Source: Bifidobacterium moraviense
GTDB taxonomy: Bacteria; Actinomycetota; Actinomycetes; Actinomycetales; Bifidobacteriaceae
Reading direction: 5' to 3'
Assembly: GCF_012932365.1 (NCBI RefSeq)
Contig: NZ_JAAIIH010000001.1
Span: 310,001 to 374,000 of the forward strand
DNA length: 64,000 nt
Part shown: in pieces, positions 46,172 through 53,841 of the stretch
Layout: every line of letters starts with the position of its first letter
Numbering within the stretch: position 1 is the first letter of the stretch
Position numbers and translations under genes: made by a program
Notes under the pieces: model-generated
Told to the model about the DNA's origin: nothing
What the model saw: only the letters and a program-made list of their open reading frames with translations
Databases searched by the model: none

Positions 46172-46795
46172 TCAGTTGCAGCCGACGATCGCCGACGCGA
46201 GACTCCTGACGACCGACAGCGGATGATCGGGGAAGGCGTCGTCGAACTGGCTGTCTTCCGAGAGGTTCATGAGGATGCCGCGCCGGTATTCGGCGTCGTA
46301 GGGGTCGCGGGACCAGCCGCGGCCCTGGTCGTCGATCCATCCGTGCTGCCGTGCGAACTCGTAGACCTGCGCTTCGCGGATTCCGGTCGCGCCTGCTTCG
46401 CTGGCGAATGCCTGGGCCTGCAGCGCGAAGCCGCCACAGTCGAGGTGCAGGGTCAGGGCGTATTGCGCGCCTTCGGTCTGGGAGACCGTCTTGACGATGC
46501 TCCAGATGACGTTTCGCCCTGCGTCGGTGGCGCCGCCGGCGACTTCGATCAGGCCCTGGTCGTCGCCCAGCGACCGGTGGATGCCGTCCGCCACGGCCTG
46601 CTCGTTGCCGAACGGCATGGCATGGTCGGCGGGTATGGGCTGCAGGAACATCACGCATGTCGCCTGCGGCGTCTCGGCGCCGTACGCCGTCATGTCGGGC
46701 GGATCGTCCGGCATGCGGTTCAGCCTGCTGAACGCGTGCGGAATGGCGACGTCGATGCCGCCGACCGTGACCTGCTGCATATCCATATCCGACAT
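46172..46795 (-). CDS. Hypothetical protein
   Basis: I do not recognise this 207-residue soluble protein. The N-terminal half (QQVTVGGIDVAIPHAFSRLN) is followed by PQATCVMFLQPIPADHAMPFGNEQAVADGIHRSLGDDQGLIEV. GARYALTLHL-like strands (EGAQYALTLHLDCGGFALQAQAF) suggest an alpha/beta structure. No signal peptide, membrane helix or catalytic motif is seen. The start at 46795 follows GGCAAAGGAGCCGAATATG; internal ATGs give shorter options. It lies downstream of, and convergent with, the MFS gene. Confidence 0.7.
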   Translation of the reverse strand: MSDMDMQQVTVGGIDVAIPHAFSRLNRMPDDPPDMTAYGAETPQATCVMFLQPIPADHAMPFGNEQAVADGIHRSLGDDQGLIEVAGGATDAGRNVIWSIVKTVSQTEGAQYALTLHLDCGGFALQAQAFASEAGATGIREAQVYEFARQHGWIDDQGRGWSRDPYDAEYRRGILMNLSEDSQFDDAFPDHPLSVVRSLASAIVGCN

Positions 46796-46976
46796 ATTCG
46801 GCTCCTTTGCCGTAAGTAGCTGCTATGGGTCATGATAGCTGGTTTAACAGGACTGCAGGCTTCGCATGGCTTCGCAAGGTGAAATGCGCCTGATGGCAGC
46901 TCGGCCGAGGACGCGTTCGGTCAGGCCGCCAAGGGAAGCGGCGCCCGCAGGAATTGCCTGCGAGCGCCGCTTGCAT

Positions 46977-47190
46977 TCAGTCGTCGGTCTTGGGATGCTT
47001 GCGGGGTCGTCCTCCGCCGACGCCGCGGCCGGGGCGGTTGGCATTCCACTCGTCGATGGTGGCCTCGCTCCAGCCCCGTGCCCTGCCGACGGTCACGTCG
47101 GCTTCGGGGAGCTTGTATTGCGCGAGGGCGCCCTTGGTGATGCCGAGTTTTTCGGCGACCTCGGTGAGGCTGAGGCAATGCCTAGTCCTG
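46977..47190 (-). pseudogene. AlpA/excisionase-like helix-turn-helix, start missing
   Basis: A C-terminal stretch of 70 codons reads LSLTEVAEKLGITKGALAQYKLPEADVTVGRARGWSEATIDEWNANRPGRG, a MerR/AlpA-type phage or plasmid helix-turn-helix, ending in a basic GGRPRKHPKTDD tail. There is no ATG, GTG or TTG in frame near its proper start; the only long extension, to 47309, is antisense-like and Ser/Pro-rich. It thus looks like a truncated excisionase-type gene. It marks the left part of the prophage remnant. Confidence 0.5.
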
Positions 47191-47340
47191 ACGGCCTCCG
47201 AACAGTCCGAGGGTGAGACAGTCGACGCCGGCCGCGATGGCGAACAAGGCCGTGATCCACGGGGCGAAGCCGGTGAACGCGCAGGCGGCGGCGATGAGCC
47301 CGAAGGCAAGCCCGAAGATTCCTTGAAGTTTGTCGTTCAT
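47182..47340 (-). CDS. Small membrane protein
   Basis: A 52-residue frame, MNDKLQGIFGLAFGLIAAA then CAFTGFAPWITALFAIAAGVD, has two hydrophobic helices. It overlaps the helix-turn-helix remnant in another frame. A longer frame starting at 47481 adds a polar leader. Such small proteins are frequent in actinobacterial phage and accessory regions; function unknown. Confidence 0.4.
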   Translation of the reverse strand: MNDKLQGIFGLAFGLIAAACAFTGFAPWITALFAIAAGVDCLTLGLFGGRQD

Positions 47341-47595
47341 GATGGTTTGCGGGATGATGGTTGGCCCGAGGCACCCGGATAGACTCAGAATCCGGGTCTC
47401 GGTTCGTCTCTTCCTGGGCCTGTCTCGCCCATCGTGCCACGTGGCGATGTCGGACGCCAGCTTGGCGGTCTCAACGACCACGGCCCATGACCAAGATCGT
47501 TGTCCATCCCGCTTTCTCCTTTCTCTGTTGAGTTGCCGTCAGTCTTCCCTGCCAGCATATCCATTGCGACGCAATAGCCGTGAACACGCCAAGGC

Positions 47596-48360
47596 ATGGC
47601 GATCACGGCCGATATCCAGACGCGACGCGTGTGGGATTCCACGCTCGACGTGAACGACCTGAAGGGCTCGCAGCCGATCCGGAAGAACGCGATCCTCCAG
47701 CTGCTGGAGACGTGGCGGAGGATCAGCGCCGAGACCGCCGCAGCCTACCTGCCGCGCTTCCGCGAGGCGGAGACCGGCGACGGCTCGTTCGAGACGGCCA
47801 TGCCGCTCTTCGACCGCAAACATATGGCCGATCAGATCGATTGGACGGGCGCGACCAGCGTGCTGTGGCACATCGCCCGCGGCGAGACGCAGGAGGCCGC
47901 GTACGCGGCCGCGCGCAGCCTGTTCCTCGGCATATTCCACGAGGCAGTGCTCACCGGCGGGCGCACCACGGTCGAGAACTGGGCGAAGAAGGACCATCGG
48001 GCGATCGGCTGGCGGCGCGCGTCCGACGGCGACCCGTGCGCGTTCTGCGCGATGCCGTCGCCCGAGGCCCCGCATACACCAGCCGGTAGACGGCCCTGAC
48101 GACCTCGAATCCTGCGCCGGGCATCCCAGCCGGCACGCTGCACAAGTACCATCCGCACTGCGGGTGCACCGTCGAGGTCGTCTACGGCGATTGGAAGCCC
48201 GACGAAAAAGAACAGCAGTGGATCGACGACTACTACCGCGCCGCCGAAAGCCTGCCCGACAAGACGCCGCGCACCGCCGACGTGATACTGCCGATCCTGC
48301 GCAAGAACGGCTCGTTCCGTGATTCCGCAAGCCGGCGGAGCGTCCCGGAGTTTCTCGAAC
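47596..48360 (+). pseudogene. Prophage minor capsid (VG15/MuF-type) gene, frameshifted and interrupted
   Basis: The first frame (47596-48050) reads a phage minor head protein: TRRVWDSTLDVNDLKGSQP, WHIARGETQEAAYAAARSL, GWRRASDGDPCAFCAM. Near 48050 the frame shifts by one; the true continuation ARGPAYTSR is in the other frame and is followed at once by an in-frame TAG (48087-48089) where a Glu/Gln codon is expected. After the TAG the same frame resumes perfectly with KYHPHCGCTVEVVYGDW, the Cys-x-Cys signature of this family. Two lesions thus inactivate it. The 5' end also seems truncated. Confidence 0.75.
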
Positions 48361-48821
48361 GAAAAAGACTCCAACGGAGAACGTTGCGGTCTTCGGCCGA
48401 CGTCAGAAAGACCCCTAGTGGACTGTCCGCAGTCCGGCATGACGACGGGTATTGGATAGAGACCGGCGCCAGCCCCGATTCCAACGAGCGCGCCGTCGCC
48501 AAACAGCTGAGCGACCTCGGCCATGACGTCGTCTTTCGAAAGCTCTCCGACGAACGGAACGTCAAAACCTCCGATTTCTACATCGACGACGAACCATGGG
48601 AGTTGAAGACGCTGCACGGAGCCGGGAAAAACACGGTCACGAATGCTTTGAAGAAAGCCAAAAAGCAGAGTTCGCGGGTGATCCTTGAGATCAGTGATTG
48701 TCCGAAACCGCTCAGCCAGATCGCGGATGACTGCCTCGACAAACTGCGTCGTCCCAACTCCAGCATCGTCGAGATAGTGCTATTGTGCAACGGTTCGATC
48801 GAAAGACGTCTGACACGATAG
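48282..48821 (+). pseudogene. CdiA-like C-terminal tRNase toxin domain, 3' end of the broken capsid-toxin gene
   Basis: This is the C-terminal part of the fusion started at 47596, in one frame from the KYHPHCGC segment to 48821; the GTG at 48282 is only the first codon an ORF finder accepts. Residues 58-179 counted from there match CdiA C-terminal tRNase toxins. DSNERAVAKQLSDLGHDVVF precedes the PD-(D/E)xK nuclease core, SDFYIDDEPWELK with Asp98, Glu107 and Lys109. Downstream no immunity gene follows directly. The domain itself is intact, but the gene can be expressed only by readthrough or reinitiation. Confidence 0.7.
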
Positions 48822-48965
48822 AATAGTGCGTGAAGGCCGCGCCTTTCACCCTTAAAACCGTTCGACGGACATGGTGGAAGGTTCGGCCTTCCTTGATTTT
48901 CAAGCCATCATGAAGTTCATGGTGGCTTTTCTTATGCCCGCAGGACGGGAGGAAAGGAAACCACA
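48822..48965. other. Spacer with two hairpins after the toxin
   Basis: GGAAGG-TTCGG-CCTTCC followed by TTGATTTT (about 48876-48898) is a terminator-like hairpin. It is followed by cassette boundary copy 1 (48902-48930). No ORF here could encode an immunity protein. Confidence 0.55.
48902..48930 (+). terminator. Cassette boundary hairpin, copy 1
   Basis: AAGCCATCATGAA pairs with TTCATGGTGGCTT (one T-G pair) and is followed by TTTT. TTATGCCC plus AGGAAAGG lead into the scaffold fragment. Copies 2 and 3 lie near 49730-49783 and 50418-50441. Confidence 0.65.
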
Positions 48966-49227
48966 ATGGCCGACGAGAGCATCGAAGACCAGAACCAGAA
49001 CGCCGACACCGCCGGCGAGCAGACCCCGCCCGACGCGGACGGAGGCCAGAAGCCGCCGTGGGAACGCGACAGCGAGGAGTTCAGCCCGGAGAAGGCGTGG
49101 AGCCTCATCCAGCATCTGCGCGACGACAACGCGAAGCTCAAGACCGCGAACGAGACCAGCTCGGCGAAGCTGCGCGAGTTCGAGGACGCCGGGCTCAACA
49201 GGGGTACGGTACGCGCGCGTGCCCTCG
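48966..49227 (+). pseudogene. Truncated phage scaffold protein
   Basis: The N-terminal 80 or so residues are acidic and then coiled-coil, like a phage head scaffold: MADESIEDQNQNADTAGEQT, PEKAWSLIQHLRDDNAKLKT, NETSSAKLREFEDAGL. At about 49200-49230 the frame runs, without its own C-terminus, into DCDCKIIPS, which belongs to the minor head family instead. It appears to be a junction made by deletion. The ATG at 48966 follows AGGAAAGGAAACCACA. Confidence 0.6.
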
Positions 49228-49500
49228 GACGCAAACCCGACTGCGACTGCAAGATCATCCCCAGCTCAGCGGGAAGAACCTGAAGATGCAGAGCTATGAC
49301 GCCTCCCGATATGAGTCAAAGGGCTGTATGGGTTTAGATAAGAGGGATAGCACCAACATCATGCGGCGCAATCTTGATCCGGCGCTTACGATTCTGGAGA
49401 CATGCTCGGATTCCCGCAGACGCAGGCGCACATCCGGCAATGGTTCCCGCAATCGGCTAAACTGTTAGACAAGATGATACGGGAGGCGCTCAATGGATAA
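49228..49500 (+). pseudogene. Remnant of a second minor-head/toxin C-terminus
   Basis: Three frames must be joined. DCDCKIIPSSAG ends in one frame, GKNLKMQSYDASRYESKG and NIMRRNLDPALTI continue in the next, and MLGFPQTQAHIRQWFPQSAK with LLDKMIREALNG finish in a third. The Cys-x-Cys opening matches capsid proteins such as the one at 48150. The end resembles the end of the remnant at 49821-50133. Its last codons (AAT GGA TAA, stop 49498-49500) overlap the start of the next gene at 49493. At least two frameshifts. Confidence 0.45.
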
Positions 49501-49711
49501 CGACACTCTCTTCAAGGAATTCTGCGAAGAAGGCAAGAGCATGTCCTTGGGTGATCTTCTGAGTGATTACGCACACACTTTCCATGCGGCGTTCTTCGTC
49601 ATGGGGGAAGACGGCCCGTACGTCACCGACAAAGAATTGCGTGACTGGCTGAACTGGTGCGTCTTCTACGGCAAGCCGCGCAACGAGTATCCGCTCGCTA
49701 ATAAGGACTAG
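49493..49711 (+). CDS. Small acidic protein, candidate immunity protein (family member 1)
   Basis: The 72-residue protein is acidic: DNDTLFKEFCEEGKSMSLGD, LLSDYAHTFHAAFFVMGED and an end WLNWCVFYGKPRNEYPLANKD. It shares LLSxYAxxF and a GKPRxxYxxP close with the protein at 50130-50396, so the two form one family. Its start overlaps the end of the toxin remnant (8 bases), as expected for toxin-immunity pairs. ACGGGAGGCG is the ribosome site. Immunity function is inferred, not shown. Confidence 0.55.
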   Translation: MDNDTLFKEFCEEGKSMSLGDLLSDYAHTFHAAFFVMGEDGPYVTDKELRDWLNWCVFYGKPRNEYPLANKD

Positions 49712-49729
49712 ACTGTCCGATCGATTTTC

Positions 49730-49783
49730 AAGCCACCTTCGGGTGGCTTTTCTGTTATCTGACCACCCACACGGGTGGTTTTT
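49730..49783 (+). terminator. Cassette boundary hairpins, copy 2 (tandem)
   Basis: AAGCCACC-TTCG-GGTGGCTTTT (49730-49751) is followed by ACCACCC-ACAC-GGGTGGTTTTT (49762-49783), then ATGCCC and AGGAAAGGACACCACC. Both have T-runs, so they look like strong intrinsic terminators. Confidence 0.75.
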
Positions 49784-49820
49784 ATGCCCAGAAGGGCAAC
49801 TCCGAGGAAAGGACACCACC

Positions 49821-50133
49821 GTGTTCCGCCACCAGTGGTCCCGACGCATCCGCCTGATCGACACGCCAGCCGACGAGATTCACTCCCAAGGCAAGGGAGC
49901 GGATTTCGATGTGGACGACATTCTCGAATATGCGCTCGGCGACGAATGGCATCAATACTCCGAGATGCAGCATCCGATCGGCTATTTCAAGAAATGCTCC
50001 GTGGAAACGGAAGCATTCGCGGAAATGCTCAGCGGGCAGCTGTCCAATGAGAACACATGGGAACTGTTCGAGAAAATACTTCCCAAGAAACTGTAAAATG
50101 TTCCAAGACATGGTAAGGAGCATGGCAGCATGA
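49821..50133 (+). pseudogene. Toxin-tail remnant with late frameshift
   Basis: From GTG at 49821 (ribosome site AGGAAAGG) the frame reads IRLIDTPADEIHSQGKGADF, LEYALGDEWHQYSEMQHPIG, FAEMLSGQLSNENTWELFEK and stops at KKL. In the neighbouring frame the sequence goes on KMFQDMVRSMAA and stops at 50131-50133, overlapping the ATG of the next gene (ATGA). The ending mirrors the remnant at 49228-49500. It is probably the end of another capsid-linked toxin broken by a frameshift near 50090. The frame to 50096 alone may still be made as a 91-residue protein. Confidence 0.5.
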
Positions 50134-50396
50134 AACGTGGAGACCCCGGATACTATCCTGACCCGGCCGACTACGCGTCGCTGAAGGACATGTACGCGTC
50201 CCCGGAATTCGCTGCGCTCCCGGCGGATGACGTTCTTTCGTACTATGCCCTTGCGTTCGATGGCGATTCCATCTATCACTTCAACGATCCGCAGAACCCT
50301 CGGAACGACGCGGAGGCCAAGAAGATGGCCATCGAATGCCTGATCGCCGGAAAGCCTCGTCCTTGGTACAAAATCCCCGAAGGCGCGGTCGCCTAA
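50130..50396 (+). CDS. Small acidic protein, candidate immunity protein (family member 2)
   Basis: This 88-residue protein reads DPGYYPDPADYASLKDMYAS, ALPADDVLSYYALAFDGDSI and ends IECLIAGKPRPWYKIPEGAVA. It shares VLSYYALAF and GKPRxWYxIP with the protein at 49493-49711, so it is the second member of that family. The ATG at 50130 overlaps the ancestral stop of the toxin remnant, which suggests coupled translation. Acidic and compact, as immunity proteins are; the true partner is not known. Confidence 0.55.
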   Translation: MKRGDPGYYPDPADYASLKDMYASPEFAALPADDVLSYYALAFDGDSIYHFNDPQNPRNDAEAKKMAIECLIAGKPRPWYKIPEGAVA

Positions 50397-50417
50397 CGAT
50401 CTGTTCCAGATTTCCGT

Positions 50418-50441
50418 AACCACCCGCATGGGTGGTTTTTT
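50418..50441 (+). terminator. Cassette boundary hairpin, copy 3
   Basis: AACCACCC-GCAT-GGGTGGTTTTTT, followed by ATGCCCGGAACGGG and AGGAGG before the next gene. It matches the second half of copy 2. Confidence 0.75.
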
Positions 50442-50483
50442 ATGCCCGGAACGGGCCCCATCACCATCCATAGGAGGATCACC

Positions 50484-50700
50484 ATGGCCGAGGAAGCCAA
50501 CAACACCGACCAACTGCAGGACGCGGGCGAGCCACACGGCGAGCAGTCCACGGGCTGGGAGTCCAAGTACCGCGAGGCCGTCTCCCACTCGCACGAGTGG
50601 GAGACGCGCGCCAAGGACAACAAGGCCGTGGCCGACGAGCTGCAGCAGCTCACGGAATCGCAGATGAGCGAACAGCAGAAGGCCGAGGCGTGGCTGCGCT
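50484..50700 (+). pseudogene. Truncated phage scaffold protein (second copy)
   Basis: From the ATG at 50484 (AGGAGGATCACC) the sequence is MAEEANNTDQLQDAGE, KYREAVSHSHEWETRAKDNK and QQLTESQMSEQQKAEAWL, a coiled-coil scaffold N-terminus like the fragment at 48966. After about 50700 the frame loses scaffold character (CDAQSTMMFSGQLPRAHS). The stop at 50783 is probably foreign. It is the last piece of the prophage head remnant. Confidence 0.6.
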
Positions 50701-51230
50701 GCGACGCGCAGTCCACGATGATGTTCAGCGGACAGCTGCCGAGAGCGCACAGCATGCCGATCGTGACCATCTTGCCCGCCTGACGGCGGATCGAGATGAC
50801 CACATAGCCGATGTCCGCCGCGTGCAGGCCGCTTCTGAACCCGTACGGCTTCCGCCTTTCGACACCGGAGCAGCTCATCTCCACACGTACAGGTCGACCA
50901 CGTCGCATCCGGTGGCCTGTGCGGAACGCACGCAGGTGTCCATGCGCCCGATGGAGAACCATCGCTGCAAATCGGCAATCGTGGCGGGTTAACTTTCGGG
51001 GTTCATGCTGGTTATGCTACCGGCGAATACCCCGGCATGTCACTCATGCGAAACATCATGAAACCCCGGGGATCGTTCTTTTCGCAATAAATCTCAACGA
51101 CCGTTGTCAACCTCGGCGCGGTGGCCGTGACGGGTCGAGGCAAACCTCGTGAGACCCGGAGACTGAGGGCATGGTCCCGAAGCAATGTACCCGATGTGTA
51201 CCCGATTGTGGTCCCCGGATATGAGAATGG
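50701..51230. other. Decayed region at the right end of the prophage remnant
   Basis: No intact gene is seen. On the minus strand about 50996-50878 a 38-codon frame (DLQRWFSIGRMDTCVRSAQA then TGCDVVDLYVWR) and, further left, HAADIGYVVISIRRQAGKMV look like protein remnants. GTACCCGAT occurs twice near 51188-51206. The nature of the ancestor is unclear. Confidence 0.4.
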
Positions 51231-51257
51231 GCGGAAAACCATTGGAATTCCGCCCTT
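51230..51257 (+). terminator. Hairpin next to tRNA-Pro
   Basis: GGGCGGAA and TTCCGCCC form a perfect inverted repeat around AACCATTGGAA, followed by TTTT. It is five bases from the 3' end of the tRNA gene. It could end transcription from the left or process the tRNA precursor. Confidence 0.5.
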
Positions 51258-51261
51258 TTGG

Positions 51262-51335
<74 letters not shown>

Positions 51336-51563
51336 ATCGTCGCTTGAAGCAACGAGAAGATAACTTAGCACAGAATGCCGAAGCTGCCCAATTCCCGCGT
51401 GTCGCGTCTGCGGCGTCCGATGGCATCGCCGGCTGCCGCATCGGCGAGCGCGCCTTCGTGTTCCCCCGCACCTTTCGGGTCATCGCTTCCTGATACTCCA
51501 AGATGCACAGCTCTCGTGGAGAGCGTCGCAAAGCGTCGACCATGCATCGGAAAGGAAGCCGTC
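51336..51563. other. Spacer upstream of the tRNA and of the gene at 51564
   Basis: No gene is supported. The open frame that crosses it is a 5' extension of the gene at 51564 without a ribosome site. It should contain the promoters of the divergent tRNA and downstream gene. Confidence 0.5.
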
Positions 51564-51902
51564 ATGGATGCCGTCATGGATCCGTCGAATCCCGCATACG
51601 CGGAGCTCATGCATGAGGTCACGGGATACATCGTCGGCTATTGGGAGGACGCGGCCGACGGGCACCCGTATCACGCCCGAAACCATCCGGGGAGGACGGC
51701 GCGGGACATGGCCTGCGCATACATGCTCGAACGGTACGGGGACTGGCTGCGGGACGTGGCGTGGGTCGACCCGGATCGGCTGGGCCGTTACGCTTCGCTT
51801 GGCGTCGGAGCCACGCCGATCGAAGCTGCCATGGACGCCTGCGAGCGCATGTTCGGCGCCGTCTGGCCGAAGACGGACGGCGACGATCCGGATCTGCCGT
51901 GA
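51564..51902 (+). CDS. Hypothetical protein
   Basis: The 112-residue protein starts at the ATG at 51564 after AAAGGAAG. It reads DPSNPAYAELMHEVTGYIVG, YHARNHPGRTARDMACAYML, RYGDWLRDVAWVDPDRLG and an acidic end. The mix of aromatic, His and Arg residues (ADGHPYHARNHPG) could form a helical fold; no family is recognised. It lies 38 bases before the YbaK gene and probably shares its transcript. Confidence 0.65.
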   Translation: MDAVMDPSNPAYAELMHEVTGYIVGYWEDAADGHPYHARNHPGRTARDMACAYMLERYGDWLRDVAWVDPDRLGRYASLGVGATPIEAAMDACERMFGAVWPKTDGDDPDLP

Positions 51903-51940
51903 CGTGTCCGGGATACCATTCGGAGAGGAAAGGAGCCGGC

Positions 51941-52405
51941 ATGGGCAGGTTCGAGGAGATCGTGCGCTTCGCCGCCGAGCATCCCGGCGAGGCGCGGATC
52001 ATTGCGCATGAGACGGCGATCGTCGACTTGGAGTCCGGGGCGGAGGTGTTCGACGTGGCCCGGGCGGTGGCCACGTACGTCGTCGAGGCCCGGGAAGGCG
52101 TGTTCGCCATCGTGGCCTCCGCCGTGGGGCATCTTCGGTGGCGGCAGCTGGGGCGCGCGCTGGGGCTGCACGGGATCCGTCTGGCCTCGCCGGAACTGGT
52201 CAGGGAGCGCACCGGCTACGACGTCGGCACGGTCGGCCCGTTGCTGCTCGGCGTGCCCGTGTTCCTCGACGGGCGGCTTCTGGAGCTCGGCACGGCGTAC
52301 TGCGGCACCGGGGACGCGCATCACACGCTGGAGATCGTCCCGCGGCTCATCGTCGAGCACAACGACGTCGTGGGATACTTCGACGGCGCCGAGTTCCTGA
52401 ACTAG
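51941..52405 (+). CDS. YbaK/aminoacyl-tRNA deacylase family protein
   Basis: The 154-residue protein shows the YbaK/ProX editing fold: EIVRFAAEHPGEARIIAHET, ATYVVEAREGVFAIVASAVG and the ending AYCGTGDAHHTLEIVPR, with the loop GPLLLGVPVFLDGRL between. Homologues hydrolyse misacylated tRNA-Pro (Ala or Cys) or related species. The ATG at 51941 follows GGAAAGGAGCCGGC. It is 600 bases from tRNA-Pro, which may be coincidence. Key catalytic residues cannot be confirmed by eye; I rate the family well above the substrate. Confidence 0.75.
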   Translation: MGRFEEIVRFAAEHPGEARIIAHETAIVDLESGAEVFDVARAVATYVVEAREGVFAIVASAVGHLRWRQLGRALGLHGIRLASPELVRERTGYDVGTVGPLLLGVPVFLDGRLLELGTAYCGTGDAHHTLEIVPRLIVEHNDVVGYFDGAEFLN

Positions 52406-52428
52406 CGTCGTCGAAGTGCCGAGCGGCG

Positions 52429-53841
52429 TCAGGCGGAGGTCTGGGACTCCGTCTCGGGGGCGGCCGGCTCGGCCGATGGCACGTCGGCGTTGAGCGCCTC
52501 GCGGCGCAGGATCATGAAGCCGATGAGTCCGGCGACGATGGACGCGGCGAGGATGGCTGTCTTGGCCACGGCGGCGATCTGCAGGTCCGCGAACGAGAGG
52601 TTCGTGACGAAGATCGCCATCGTGAAGCCCACGCCGCCCAGCACGGACACGCCCACGATGTGTCCCCATTCCACGCCCGTGGGCAGCTTCGAAACGCCGG
52701 TCCTCACGGTGATCCACGTGGCGAGGAAGATGCCGGCCGGTTTGCCCACCAGCAGGCCCAGGAACACGCCGATGGCCACCGGGCTCGTGACGATCTGTCC
52801 GAACGACATGCCGGTGAGCACCACGCCCGCGTTCGAGAACGCGAACAGGGGCAGCACCACGAAGTAGACGAACGTGTGCAGCGCCTTCTCCAGACGGATG
52901 GTGGGCGGGATGGACGCGCTGGAGACGCGGCGGATCGAATACACCTCGCGCAGGTACTCCTTCTGCGCCACGTCAGGCTCGCCCGGATCGTAGCGGCTCT
53001 CGATGGAGCCGCCGTGGCTGGCGAACCAGCGGCCCACGCGGTCCAGCTCGATCTCCGAGCGGGCGGGGATGGTCAGCGCCAGCAGCACGCCCGCCAGCGT
53101 GGCGTGCACGCCGGAGAACAGCACGCACACCCACAGCGCGAACCCCACCACGAGGTACGGCGTCAGGTCGTAGACGTGACAGCGGTTGAGCGCGACGAGC
53201 AGCGCCAGCGGCACGCAGGCGGCCAGCAGCCAGGGAAGGCTGAGGTCCTGCGTGTAGAACAGGGCGATCACGCCGATGGCGATCATGTCGTCCGCGATGG
53301 TGAGCGTGGACAGGTAGGCGCGCAGTCCCGCCGGGACGCGGCGGCCCAGCAGCGCCAGCAGGCCCAGGCAGAAGGCGATGTCGTTCGCCATGGGCACGCC
53401 CCAGCCGCCCGCGTACGGCCCCCACGCGTTGATGGCCAGGTAGACGAGCGCCGGCATCAGCGCGCCTCCCGCGGCGGCCACGATGGGCAGCACCGCCTTG
53501 CGCGGCTCGGTCAGCTCCCCCGCCCGGATCTCGTGCTTGATCTCCAGTCCGACCATGAGGAAGAACAGCGCCATGAGGAAGTCGTTGATGAAGTGCTCGA
53601 GGCTGATCGTCACGTCCAGGCCGCCCACGCCGAACGCGAGATGCACGGAATGCCACAGCTCGCTGAAGTACGGCAGCGCCGGCGTGTTCTCGATGACGAA
53701 CGCCAGCAGGGCCGCGCCCACCATGAGCATGGTGGCCCTGGTGGACGAATGGGTGAGCTCGACGAGCCGCTGCTTGCCTCGCCGCACCCTGACGGCACCC
53801 GGTTTCAGGATGTCCTCATGGATCTGGGCTGGCTGGGTCAT
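52429..53841 (-). CDS. nhaA: Na+/H+ antiporter NhaA
   Basis: The 470-residue transporter has about 12 membrane helices and the NhaA hallmarks. These include FLMALFFLMVGLEIKHEIRAGEL, KAVLPIVAAAGGALMPALVY, GWGVPMANDIAFCLGLLALL with the ion-binding aspartate region, and LSTLTIADDMIAIGVIALFY with paired aspartates. A cytoplasmic charged N-terminus of 30 residues precedes helix 1. The ATG at 53841 follows GAAGGAGCGTC. It extrudes sodium in exchange for protons at high pH or salt. Confidence 0.96.
   Translation of the reverse strand: MTQPAQIHEDILKPGAVRVRRGKQRLVELTHSSTRATMLMVGAALLAFVIENTPALPYFSELWHSVHLAFGVGGLDVTISLEHFINDFLMALFFLMVGLEIKHEIRAGELTEPRKAVLPIVAAAGGALMPALVYLAINAWGPYAGGWGVPMANDIAFCLGLLALLGRRVPAGLRAYLSTLTIADDMIAIGVIALFYTQDLSLPWLLAACVPLALLVALNRCHVYDLTPYLVVGFALWVCVLFSGVHATLAGVLLALTIPARSEIELDRVGRWFASHGGSIESRYDPGEPDVAQKEYLREVYSIRRVSSASIPPTIRLEKALHTFVYFVVLPLFAFSNAGVVLTGMSFGQIVTSPVAIGVFLGLLVGKPAGIFLATWITVRTGVSKLPTGVEWGHIVGVSVLGGVGFTMAIFVTNLSFADLQIAAVAKTAILAASIVAGLIGFMILRREALNADVPSAEPAAPETESQTSA

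Noticed and set aside
47580-48089. Separate plus-strand gene in a second frame of the capsid region
   Set aside because: Only its last codons (ARGPAYTSR) are real; they belong to the capsid gene after a frameshift. The rest is Arg-rich shadow.
50393-50962. 189-codon minus-strand frame across the scaffold fragment
   Set aside because: It is antisense to the scaffold coiled coil over most of its length and has Ser/Cys-rich, low-information sequence.
51941-52405. Functional link between the YbaK-type deacylase and the nearby tRNA-Pro
   Set aside because: Homologues act on tRNA-Pro, but gene proximity does not imply this, and the tRNA is on the other strand with an unrelated gene between.
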